Below are positions 1 to 4,854 of a DNA stretch of 5,772 bases, piece by piece. The stretch's first letter is position 1; each line of letters begins with the position of its first letter. The position numbers and the translations under genes are program-made. Source of the DNA: Acidobacteriota bacterium (GTDB lineage Bacteria; Acidobacteriota; UBA4820; DSQY01); the NCBI GenBank assembly GCA_021814355.1, contig JAKAIJ010000176.1, positions 1-5,772 on the forward strand, in the 5' to 3' direction. The notes under the pieces are model-generated. The model searched no databases. It was not told the origin of the DNA and saw only the letters and a list, made by a program, of their open reading frames with translations.

Positions 1-675
1 TCGGCGTACGGGACCAGCGCGCCCAACTACGTCCACCGGTACACCTACGACTCGTACGGGCAGGTGACGACGCTGGCGCTGCTGGAGGGTGCGGCGAGCC
101 GGGGGAGGATCTTGACGAGCTTCACGCACGGGGCGGTGACGGACCGCGGGATCATCGCCGACCGGACGCTGCTGGCGTCTTTGGAGTACACGGCTGCGGG
201 GGCTTTGAACGTGATCACGTTCGACGTGGGGGACAAACAGCAGGCGGACTTCGACGACTACCTGCGGCCGCGCGGCTTCGGGATGACGAACGGGCAGACG
301 ACCTACTGGGGGAACGGGAGCTACGCGTCGGGGACGTACGAGTACGACGGCGCGGGGAACATCAAGACCATCGGGGAGTCTGGGAGCAACACGGACAGCT
401 TCTACTACGACCAACTCTCGCGCCTGACGAAGGCGAACACGTACAAGAGCTCGGGTCTGCACACGTTCCTGTACACGTACGACGACTACGGGAACCTGAC
501 TAGAAGAGTGGAGGACTACAACGCGACGAACTTCACGGACCTGAAGGACTACCTGACGAAGCCGCCGGCGCAGGGCGGATTGGGCTTGAGCGGTGTGGAG
601 GGGTACATCGGGGAGGTGATGTTCGATGCCACCGTCGCCACGACGGGGACGATGAAGAACAACTGTCCTTGTTAA
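1..675 (+). CDS. Rhs/YD-repeat protein, C-terminal fragment (5' end outside window)
   Basis: The frame is open from the first base, giving 224 residues before TAA, so only the end of a larger protein is seen. Four YD-type repeats are visible: YTYDSYGQVTTL (residues 14-25), TYEYDGAGNIKTI (112-124), FYYDQLSRL (about 134-142) and YTYDDYGNLTRR (158-169). Such repeats form the beta-cage shell of Rhs/teneurin-type secreted or surface proteins, which often carry a variable toxin or adhesion tip. After the last repeat come about 55 residues that I do not recognise, ending in KNNCPC. The usual Rhs core end, a DPxG-type motif that precedes a toxin tip, is absent, so this is either a naturally short YD protein or a broken Rhs gene. 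Codon choice favours ACG, GCG and GGG, unlike the ACC/GCC/GGC style of the operon downstream. No immunity-like gene follows. YD family membership is solid; role is inferred. Confidence 0.85.
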   Translation, partial: SAYGTSAPNYVHRYTYDSYGQVTTLALLEGAASRGRILTSFTHGAVTDRGIIADRTLLASLEYTAAGALNVITFDVGDKQQADFDDYLRPRGFGMTNGQTTYWGNGSYASGTYEYDGAGNIKTIGESGSNTDSFYYDQLSRLTKANTYKSSGLHTFLYTYDDYGNLTRRVEDYNATNFTDLKDYLTKPPAQGGLGLSGVEGYIGEVMFDATVATTGTMKNNCPC

Positions 676-813
676 GCACTGATCGGACCGCTGAAAGTGA
701 GGGGTGACGAAACTGCGGCGGATTCGGGAGGAAATGAAGTGTGGGACCGCGGTTTGTTGTGCGGATTTTGCCCTTGCGCGCTGGCGCGATGCACCTGCGG
801 GGGCTGCTTGAAC

Positions 814-870
814 GGCGGGGAGAAAAGCCGGAGAACGATCATGAGGGATTGCCCTGCTTTCCTCCCCGCC
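814..870. repeat. Interrupted inverted repeat with nested hairpin
   Basis: GGCGGGGAG (814-822) is the exact reverse complement of CTCCCCGCC (862-870). After one A/C mismatch the pairing resumes with AAAGC (824-828) against GCTTT (856-860), for 14 base pairs in all. Inside the loop sits a second small hairpin, AGGG-ATTG-CCCT (844-855). Neither strand shows a T-run next to the stem, so it does not look like a simple intrinsic terminator. It could be an RNA structure or a remnant of a small repeat element; function unknown. Confidence 0.55.
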
Positions 871-970
871 GCCTCCCATGAGAATCCCGCGGGCGCTCTC
901 GTCGGCTCGCCCTTCCCCGCACGCTCGCGCACTCCGTCGTGCCTTCGTCCCTCGTCATGTCGGTGTTGAC

Positions 971-1049
971 GGGAAAGTTCCCGCTTCGCGGGTGCGTTGG
1001 AGACGCGAGGAGCGTCGTTTGACGCCGGCGCTCCGTTACCGGCGGGAAC
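971..1049. repeat. Cluster of overlapping, mutually exclusive small hairpins
   Basis: Several short inverted repeats share arms. GGGAA/TTCCC spans 971-982. CCCGC-TTC-GCGGG begins at 980. GACGC (1002-1006), GCGTC (1012-1016) and GACGC (1021-1025) let the middle arm pair with either neighbour. CGCCGG (1023-1028) pairs with CCGGCG (1039-1044), and GTTCCCGC (977-984) with GCGGGAAC (1042-1049), which would close the whole cluster. In GC-rich DNA some of this is expected by chance. It lies just upstream of the operon promoter. Confidence 0.4.
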
Positions 1050-1062
1050 TGAGGGACGGTGG

Positions 1063-1091
1063 TTGAAGCCTCCCGGGCCTTCGGGTATGCT
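1063..1091 (+). promoter_or_regulatory. Sigma70-type promoter for the ACT/UPF0210/ridA operon
   Basis: TTGAAG (1063-1068) and TATGCT (1086-1091) are separated by exactly 17 bp. Each matches the housekeeping consensus at 4 of 6 positions, including TTGA and the critical TA...T of the -10. Transcription would start near 1098, only about 9 bases before the ATG at 1107, giving a very short leader that begins at about the Shine-Dalgarno sequence. The position also argues against the upstream in-frame GTG at 1059, which would place the promoter inside the gene. Confidence 0.6.
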
Positions 1092-1097
1092 GGCCGC

Positions 1098-1104
1098 GGA
1101 GGGG
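1098..1104 (+). promoter_or_regulatory. Ribosome binding site that decides the ACT-protein start
   Basis: GGAGGGG lies 2 bases before the ATG at 1107, or 4 bases if the GGAGG core is counted. The alternative GTG at 1059 has only a weak GAGGGA-like stretch in front of it, which supports the ATG. Confidence 0.55.
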
Positions 1105-1106
1105 CC

Positions 1107-1532
1107 ATGGACCGGGAAGCCCTTGCCTACCGAATCTCGGAAATCCTCCTGAACCGCCTCCGTCCGGAGCCTCCGCGGGCCGTGGTGGAGGCGGTGGTGG
1201 CGGACCTCGTCCGCCTCCTGGAGCGGCAGCCCGCCGGCCCGGAACCCGCCGCGCCGCCCCCGAGGCTCGCCGTCCTCACGGTCCTGGGCCGCAACCGGAA
1301 GGGGATCGTCCACGCCTTTTCGGAGGTGCTCGCGGAGCACGGCGTGGATATCGTGGACATCAACCAGACCCTCGTCCACGGCAACTTCGCCATGATGATG
1401 GTCGTGGACCCTTCGGGCGCGGACGTGGACCTGGCGGGCCTCAAGGCGCTCCTGAAGCCGCGGGCCGAGGCCCTCGGCGTCGGGGTCTTCCTCCAGTACG
1501 AGGACCTGCTGCGCGCGGTCAACCGGGTCTGA
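1107..1532 (+). CDS. ACT domain protein (UPF0237-like) with N-terminal extension
   Basis: This 141-residue protein carries one ACT domain at about residues 53-141. Recognisable UPF0237 features are the first strand LAVLTVLGRNRKGIVH, the helix SEVLAEHGVDIVDINQT, the strand GNFAMMMVVD and the ending FLQYEDLLRAVNRV. ACT domains bind amino acids or other small ligands and usually act as dimers. Stand-alone UPF0237 proteins are normally about 90 residues, so the first 52 residues are extra: two predicted amphipathic helices (about 4-18 and 24-41) followed by a Pro/Ala-rich linker (about 42-53). The gene is first in the operon, 12 bp ahead of the UPF0210 gene, which is its usual genomic partner; a regulatory or complex-forming role with that protein is inferred, and no biochemical function is established. 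The start is ATG at 1107, chosen from the promoter and ribosome binding site; an in-frame GTG at 1059 would add 16 residues. Confidence 0.88.
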   Translation: MDREALAYRISEILLNRLRPEPPRAVVEAVVADLVRLLERQPAGPEPAAPPPRLAVLTVLGRNRKGIVHAFSEVLAEHGVDIVDINQTLVHGNFAMMMVVDPSGADVDLAGLKALLKPRAEALGVGVFLQYEDLLRAVNRV

Positions 1533-1544
1533 GGGCAAGGGCCC

Positions 1545-2912
1545 ATGACCTCCTCTTACACCCAGCGCGAGATCCTCGAGACCCTCCGCATGGCGGAGCT
1601 CGAGCACTTCGACGTGCGCACCGTCACCATGGGGATCAGCCTTCTGGACTGCGCCCACGAGGACCCCCGCGAGGCGGCCCGGCGGGTCTACGAAAAGCTC
1701 ACCCGCCACGCCGCCGCCCTCCCGCGGACGGTCGGCGAGGTGGCCGACTCCTTCGGGATCCGCGTCGCCAACCGGCGCATCGCCGTCTCGCCGGTGGCCC
1801 TCGTGGCCACGAGGCCCGAGCCCGAATCCTACCTGGCCATCGCCCGGGAGATAGACCGGGCCGCCGCCGAGATGGGCTTCGACTTCGTGGGGGGGTACTC
1901 GGCGCTGGTGCACGCGGGGTTCACCCGCGCCGACGAGGCGCTGCTGGCCTCCGTTCCCGCGGCGCTCTCCGCCACCGCCCGGCTCTGCTCCAGCGTGAAC
2001 GCCGGAAGCAGCCGGACGGGGCTCAACATGGACGCGGTGTTGAAGGTCGCCCGGTTGCTCAAGGAGACGGCCTACCTTACGCGGGAGCAGGGGAGCATCG
2101 GCTGCGCCAAGTTCGTGGTCTTCGCCAACGCCGTGGAGGACAACCCCTTCATGGCGGGCGCCTTCCACGGCGTGGGACTGCCCGAGGTGGTGATCCACGT
2201 GGGGGTGAGCGGGCCGGGGGTGGTCTGCGAGGCGATCCGCCGCGCGGGCCCCTGCGACCTGCGCGAACTGGCGGAGGTGGTCAAGCGGGCCTCCTTCAAG
2301 ATCACGCGGGTGGGCGAGCTCATCGGCCGCGAGGTGGCCTCGCGCCTCCAGCTTCCCTTCGGCGTGGTGGACCTCTCCCTCGCCCCCACGCCCGTGCTGG
2401 GCGACTCGGTGGGGGAGGTGCTCGAGGCCATGGGGCTGGAGCGCACGGGCGCCTGCGGCTCCACCGCGGCGCTGGCGCTTCTCACCGATGCCGTCAAGAA
2501 GGGTGGCGCCATGGCGACGAGCGCCGTGGGCGGGCTCTCGGGCGCCTTCATCCCCGTGAGCGAGGACGCGGCCATGATCGCCGCCGTGGAGGAGGGCGTC
2601 CTCTCCCTGGAGAAGCTCGAAGCCATGACCAGCGTCTGCTCGGTGGGGCTGGACATGGTGGCCGTCCCGGGGGACACCCCCGAGGAGACCCTCGCGGGCT
2701 TCATCGCCGACGAGCTGATGATCGGGGTCGTCAACCACAAGACCACCGCGGTCCGGGTGATTCCCGCCCACGGCAAGCGGGTGGGGGAGAAGGTCTCCTT
2801 CGGCGGGCTCCTGGGGGACGCGCCGGTGCAGGCGCTCCGAACGCTCTCGTGCAGCGGTTTCGTGCGGAGGGGAGGGCAGATCCCGGCCCCCGTCACCGCG
2901 CTGAGGAACTGA
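1545..2912 (+). CDS. UPF0210/DUF711 family protein (PFL-like fold)
   Basis: At 455 residues this is full length for UPF0210/DUF711, a family often labelled 'PFL family protein' because of its structural resemblance to pyruvate formate-lyase and ribonucleotide reductase barrels. Conserved family blocks include REILETLRMAE (8-18), VTMGISLLDC (27-36), SSVNAGSSRTGLNMDA (149-164), CAKFVVFANAVEDNPFMAG (187-205), GAMATSAVGGLSGAF (321-335), SVGLDMVAVPGDTPEET (366-382), NHKTTAVRVIPAHG (397-410) and GLLGDAPV (421-428). It is cytoplasmic by appearance, with no signal peptide or membrane segment. The glycyl-radical consensus (R-V-x-G-Y type) is not present near the C terminus; the nearest text is RVIPAHG, and no adjacent Cys-Cys pair is seen, so true formate-lyase chemistry should not be assumed. 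Eight cysteines are scattered along the chain. The gene sits 12 bp after the ACT gene with AAGGG at about 1537-1541 as ribosome binding site. The pairing is conserved across bacteria; the reaction remains unknown. Confidence 0.93.
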   Translation: MTSSYTQREILETLRMAELEHFDVRTVTMGISLLDCAHEDPREAARRVYEKLTRHAAALPRTVGEVADSFGIRVANRRIAVSPVALVATRPEPESYLAIAREIDRAAAEMGFDFVGGYSALVHAGFTRADEALLASVPAALSATARLCSSVNAGSSRTGLNMDAVLKVARLLKETAYLTREQGSIGCAKFVVFANAVEDNPFMAGAFHGVGLPEVVIHVGVSGPGVVCEAIRRAGPCDLRELAEVVKRASFKITRVGELIGREVASRLQLPFGVVDLSLAPTPVLGDSVGEVLEAMGLERTGACGSTAALALLTDAVKKGGAMATSAVGGLSGAFIPVSEDAAMIAAVEEGVLSLEKLEAMTSVCSVGLDMVAVPGDTPEETLAGFIADELMIGVVNHKTTAVRVIPAHGKRVGEKVSFGGLLGDAPVQALRTLSCSGFVRRGGQIPAPVTALRN

Positions 2913-2922
2913 AAGAGGCCCC

Positions 2923-3576
2923 ATGATGTCCTCCCGCGTCCTGCGTGCCGTCTCCCTCCTGCTGCTCCCCGTCGCCCTGTGGGCCGCCTCGTCCTACTTC
3001 CCCGAGTTCTACCACCTCTACACGCCGAAGGTCGGCCACTGGTCCAAGTACGCCATCACCGACAGCCGGCAGGAGACCGCGACCCTCACCTTCGCGGTGG
3101 TGGTCCAGGAGGGGGACGGGTACTGGCTCGAGGTGCGAAGCGAGGGCGAGGGCGGCGCCGGGACCGTGGCGTTTCTGGTGAAGGGCGACCCCACCGACGA
3201 CCGGAGCGTGGTCAAGATCCGGGCGCGCGACGGGGAGGGCCCGCTCATGGAGCTCAACCGCGCCACCCTGGAGAAGCTCAAGGCCCAGGGCCAGCAGGCC
3301 TTCGGGAGACCTGCGCTCCCCATCGGCCCCACCCTCGGCAAGCTTCAGGCCCTGGCCGACGAGACGGTGGTGGTGGGAGGGCGGTCGCTCCGGTGCCAGC
3401 ACATCCGCATCGTGGGCAAGGACGACAAGAGCGCCGAGGCCTGGATCCAGGAAGAGGTCGCCCCCTTCGGCCTCGTGAAGCTGTTGAGCGGCGAGGAGCA
3501 GGTCCTTCTGCTCGATTTCGGCAAGGGCGCCAAGCCGACCCTCACCGGGACACCCGTGCCGGTGACGGTGGATTGA
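2923..3576 (+). CDS. Exported protein of unknown function, possible LolA/DUF3108-like beta fold
   Basis: This 217-residue protein starts with a Sec-type signal peptide: Arg5 and Arg8, hydrophobic core from about 9 to 20 (SLLLLPVALW), small residues AASS after it; cleavage is likely near 20-24. The mature part is rich in beta-strand-like stretches and has one cysteine (158). Two patterns stand out: an early GHWSKYAI (38-45) followed by YWLEVR (67-72), and a late AEAWIQEEVAPFGLVKL (171-187). Strand patterns of the type 'G-W-x-Y ... W-x-x-x-x-P-x-G-L-V' occur in periplasmic LolA-like and DUF3108-like lipid-handling proteins, but I cannot name a family with confidence. AAAGAGG at about 2911-2917 serves two adjacent ATG codons (2923 and 2926), and either could be used. 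It follows the UPF0210 stop by 10 bp and precedes ridA by 31 bp, so co-transcription is likely, although an exported product is unexpected beside three cytoplasmic ones. Confidence 0.8.
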   Translation: MMSSRVLRAVSLLLLPVALWAASSYFPEFYHLYTPKVGHWSKYAITDSRQETATLTFAVVVQEGDGYWLEVRSEGEGGAGTVAFLVKGDPTDDRSVVKIRARDGEGPLMELNRATLEKLKAQGQQAFGRPALPIGPTLGKLQALADETVVVGGRSLRCQHIRIVGKDDKSAEAWIQEEVAPFGLVKLLSGEEQVLLLDFGKGAKPTLTGTPVPVTVD

Positions 3577-3596
3577 CCTGTTCCGCTCTCGTTTCC

Positions 3597-3602
3597 AGGA
3601 GG
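3597..3602 (+). promoter_or_regulatory. Strong ribosome binding site fixing the GTG start of ridA
   Basis: A perfect AGGAGG lies 5 bases before the GTG at 3608. No in-frame ATG occurs near the expected N terminus, so this site settles the non-ATG start. Confidence 0.8.
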
Positions 3603-3607
3603 TTCCC

Positions 3608-3988
3608 GTGGATCGTCAGACGGTGAGCACGACCAAGGCCCCGAAGGCCATCGGACCTTACGCCCAGGCCGTCCGCGCCGGCGGCTTCGTCTTCACCTCG
3701 GGGCAGATCGCCCTGGACCCGGAGACGGGGGAGGTGGCGGGCGGCGAGATCCAGGCCCAGACCCGGCGGGTTCTCGGCAACCTCTCGGCGGTCCTCGAGG
3801 CGGCGGGGAGCGGCCTGCCGCGCGTGGTCAAGACCACCGTGTTCCTGAAGGACATGGCCGATTTCCCGCAGATGAACGCGGTCTACGCCGAGTTCTTCGC
3901 CGAGAATCCTCCCGCCCGTTCCACCGTCGAGGTGGCGAGGCTTCCCAAGGACGTCCTCGTGGAGATCGAGGCGGTGGCGCTGGCGTAG
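3608..3988 (+). CDS. ridA: RidA family enamine/imine deaminase
   Basis: This 126-residue protein has the full length and the signatures of the YjgF/YER057c/UK114 (RidA) family. RidA hydrolyses 2-aminoacrylate and related enamines/imines, released by PLP enzymes such as serine/threonine dehydratase, to 2-keto acids and ammonia, protecting PLP enzymes in the cytoplasm. Visible hallmarks are KAIGPYAQAV (13-22), FTSGQIALDPETGE (29-42), VVKTTVFLKDMADFPQMNAVY (73-93) and ARSTVEVARLPKDVLVEIEA (103-122). Arg104 matches the substrate-binding Arg105 of E. coli RidA, and Glu119/Glu121 lie where the conserved C-terminal acidic residue is found, so the active RidA type (not an Rid2-7 group lacking Arg) is expected. 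The protein should form a trimer with sites at subunit interfaces. It is last in the operon after the exported protein. The start is GTG with a perfect AGGAGG in front. Confidence 0.96.
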   Translation: MDRQTVSTTKAPKAIGPYAQAVRAGGFVFTSGQIALDPETGEVAGGEIQAQTRRVLGNLSAVLEAAGSGLPRVVKTTVFLKDMADFPQMNAVYAEFFAENPPARSTVEVARLPKDVLVEIEAVALA

Positions 3989-3989
3989 T

Positions 3990-4013
3990 GCCCCGTCACA
4001 GAGGGGCGCTGTG
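3990..4013 (+). terminator. Weak candidate hairpins after ridA
   Basis: Two alternative stems overlap just after the ridA stop. GCCCC (3990-3994) can pair with GGGGC (4003-4007), or CACAG (3997-4001) with CTGTG (4009-4013). The second is followed by GAATCTTTGTC, a poor T-run. Termination here is possible but not convincing, and transcription could read into the next gene. Confidence 0.25.
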
Positions 4014-4057
4014 GAATCTTTGTCAGATTACCTTGAGGTGGACGAAAGAGGGCGACA

Positions 4058-4744
4058 ATGGCAAAAGGGGGTCGTGAGTTCATTGCGAATCAAGTATTTG
4101 TAGGTTTGCCATGGAAAAATGTGCGACCAAAGTATGAAAAGATCATAAGAAAGCTGGAAAGCAAGTTCCCACTCTACTTTACGATCATTGGTCGCAACGA
4201 TGGCCAAGATGCCGGGAACCTCTTTGAGATTATCAAGCAGCGGGTTGCGAGTTCAAGTGTTGCCCTTTTCGATGCCACGGGAGGTAATGCGAATGTGTCG
4301 CTAGAGTATGGTTATGCTGAGGGTATCGAGGTTCCTCGCGTAATCTACTTGAGCACTCACAAGGCAGCGCAACAGAAGGCAGGTGATCCCATCATCTCTG
4401 ATCTCGGCGGTAAACGTCGAATCCAATACAAGACGGAATCTGGCCTTTCAACCGCTCTTCAGAAGTTCAGCAAGGAGCATGACTATACGCAACGGTTTGA
4501 GCGAGCGCTCTCCAGAGCCTTTCCGGACTTAACCAAGGGCAAGAAGAGGCGCATGCGCACCCTCGCCATCAAGCTTATTCACGCCTTGGATGGTTATAGC
4601 GAGGCGCGTCGAGCCGAAGTTGTCCAGAAACTCCAAGCCCAAGGCTACACAGCTACCGAAATTGAAAGTATGCTCAGGAAATTACATTCCGCCGGTGTAA
4701 TTCTCTGTACAGTGGGTCGTACCTCAAAGATTAGGGTGGCCTAA
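4058..4744 (+). CDS. Nucleoside-deoxyribosyltransferase/TIR-like domain protein with winged-helix tail
   Basis: This 228-residue protein has an N-terminal Rossmann-like domain (about 10-145) of the type shared by nucleoside 2-deoxyribosyltransferases, DrHyd domains and TIR-like effectors. The signs are strand VFVGLPW (13-19), strand FTIIGR (41-46), helix LFEIIKQRVASS, then ALFDATGGNANVSLEYGYAE (69-88). The D-x-T-x-x-N-x-N-V-x-x-E-x-G pattern puts Glu83 where the family's catalytic glutamate is expected. Residues 94-99 (RVIYLS) form the next strand. A basic stretch GKKRR (161-165) leads to a C-terminal helical segment (166-228) with the look of a winged helix ending in GRTSKIRV. Related domains in bacterial conflict systems cleave nucleotides or NAD; that role here is inference, and a plain metabolic nucleosidase is possible. 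Base composition is far lower in GC than the neighbours (4081-4140 is 22/60). GAGGG at 4048-4052 precedes the ATG by 5 bases. No partner gene is adjacent on the same strand. Confidence 0.7.
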   Translation: MAKGGREFIANQVFVGLPWKNVRPKYEKIIRKLESKFPLYFTIIGRNDGQDAGNLFEIIKQRVASSSVALFDATGGNANVSLEYGYAEGIEVPRVIYLSTHKAAQQKAGDPIISDLGGKRRIQYKTESGLSTALQKFSKEHDYTQRFERALSRAFPDLTKGKKRRMRTLAIKLIHALDGYSEARRAEVVQKLQAQGYTATEIESMLRKLHSAGVILCTVGRTSKIRVA

Positions 4745-4745
4745 C

Positions 4746-4776
4746 GCGTTGCAACGCCCCTTCTTGGAAAGGGGCG
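4746..4776 (+). terminator. Palindrome and GC hairpin after the low-GC gene
   Basis: GCGTTGCAACGC (4746-4757) is a 12-bp perfect palindrome directly after the stop codon. Overlapping it, CGCCCCTT (4755-4762) pairs perfectly with AAGGGGCG (4769-4776) around a 6-base loop. The hairpin is strong, but what follows on the plus strand (AGGTCCAAG) has no T-run, so it would be a non-canonical terminator. It may instead belong to a recombination site. Confidence 0.35.
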
Positions 4777-4790
4777 AGGTCCAAGTGGCG

Positions 4791-4827
4791 CGAAAACGAA
4801 GTGGGGCGACCCTGGTGGCCGCCCCAC
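4791..4827 (-). terminator. Intrinsic terminator of the DUF4214 gene
   Basis: GTGGGGCG (4801-4808) and CGCCCCAC (4820-4827) form a perfect 8-bp stem with an 11-base loop. Read on the minus strand, the stem is followed by TTCGTTTTCG, six T in ten bases. It lies 27 bp beyond the TAA of the minus-strand gene, which is the expected position. Confidence 0.55.
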
Positions 4828-4854
4828 GGGCATTTCGGATGCCGCGGCGGTGGA

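Larger units (their letters stand above)
676..1062. other. Intergenic stretch without a convincing gene
   Basis: I see no coding region with a ribosome binding site and a recognisable protein. The frame of the upstream YD-repeat gene stays open past its TAA to a TGA at 967-969, but the predicted peptide is low-complexity and Cys/Arg-rich and has no family resemblance. What the stretch does hold is structure: an interrupted inverted repeat at 814-870 and overlapping hairpins at about 971-1049. No hairpin followed by a T-run was found to end the upstream gene. Confidence 0.6.

Noticed and set aside
697..969. A 90-residue Cys-rich open frame after the YD-repeat gene as a separate gene
   Set aside because: Start would be GTG without a clear ribosome binding site and the peptide matches nothing I recognise. 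Kept only as a low-interest observation on frame continuity.
1059..1106. GTG at 1059 as start of the ACT protein
   Set aside because: It would put the -35/-10 elements inside the gene, and the ATG at 1107 has a much better ribosome binding site; the added 16 residues look random.
672..2924. A 750-codon open frame on the minus strand across the ACT and UPF0210 genes
   Set aside because: It lies antisense to two genes with clear family signatures, its product is His/Gly/Arg-rich and low in complexity, and it has no recognisable domain. It is a GC-rich shadow frame.
2979..3626. A 215-codon plus-strand frame overlapping the exported protein gene
   Set aside because: The product is Arg/Gly-rich without family resemblance, whereas the other frame gives a signal peptide and a balanced protein with good operon spacing.
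4020..4059. A promoter for the low-GC gene using TTGTCA (4020-4025) or TTGAGG (4033-4038)
   Set aside because: No acceptable -10 hexamer occurs 16-18 bp downstream of either element.
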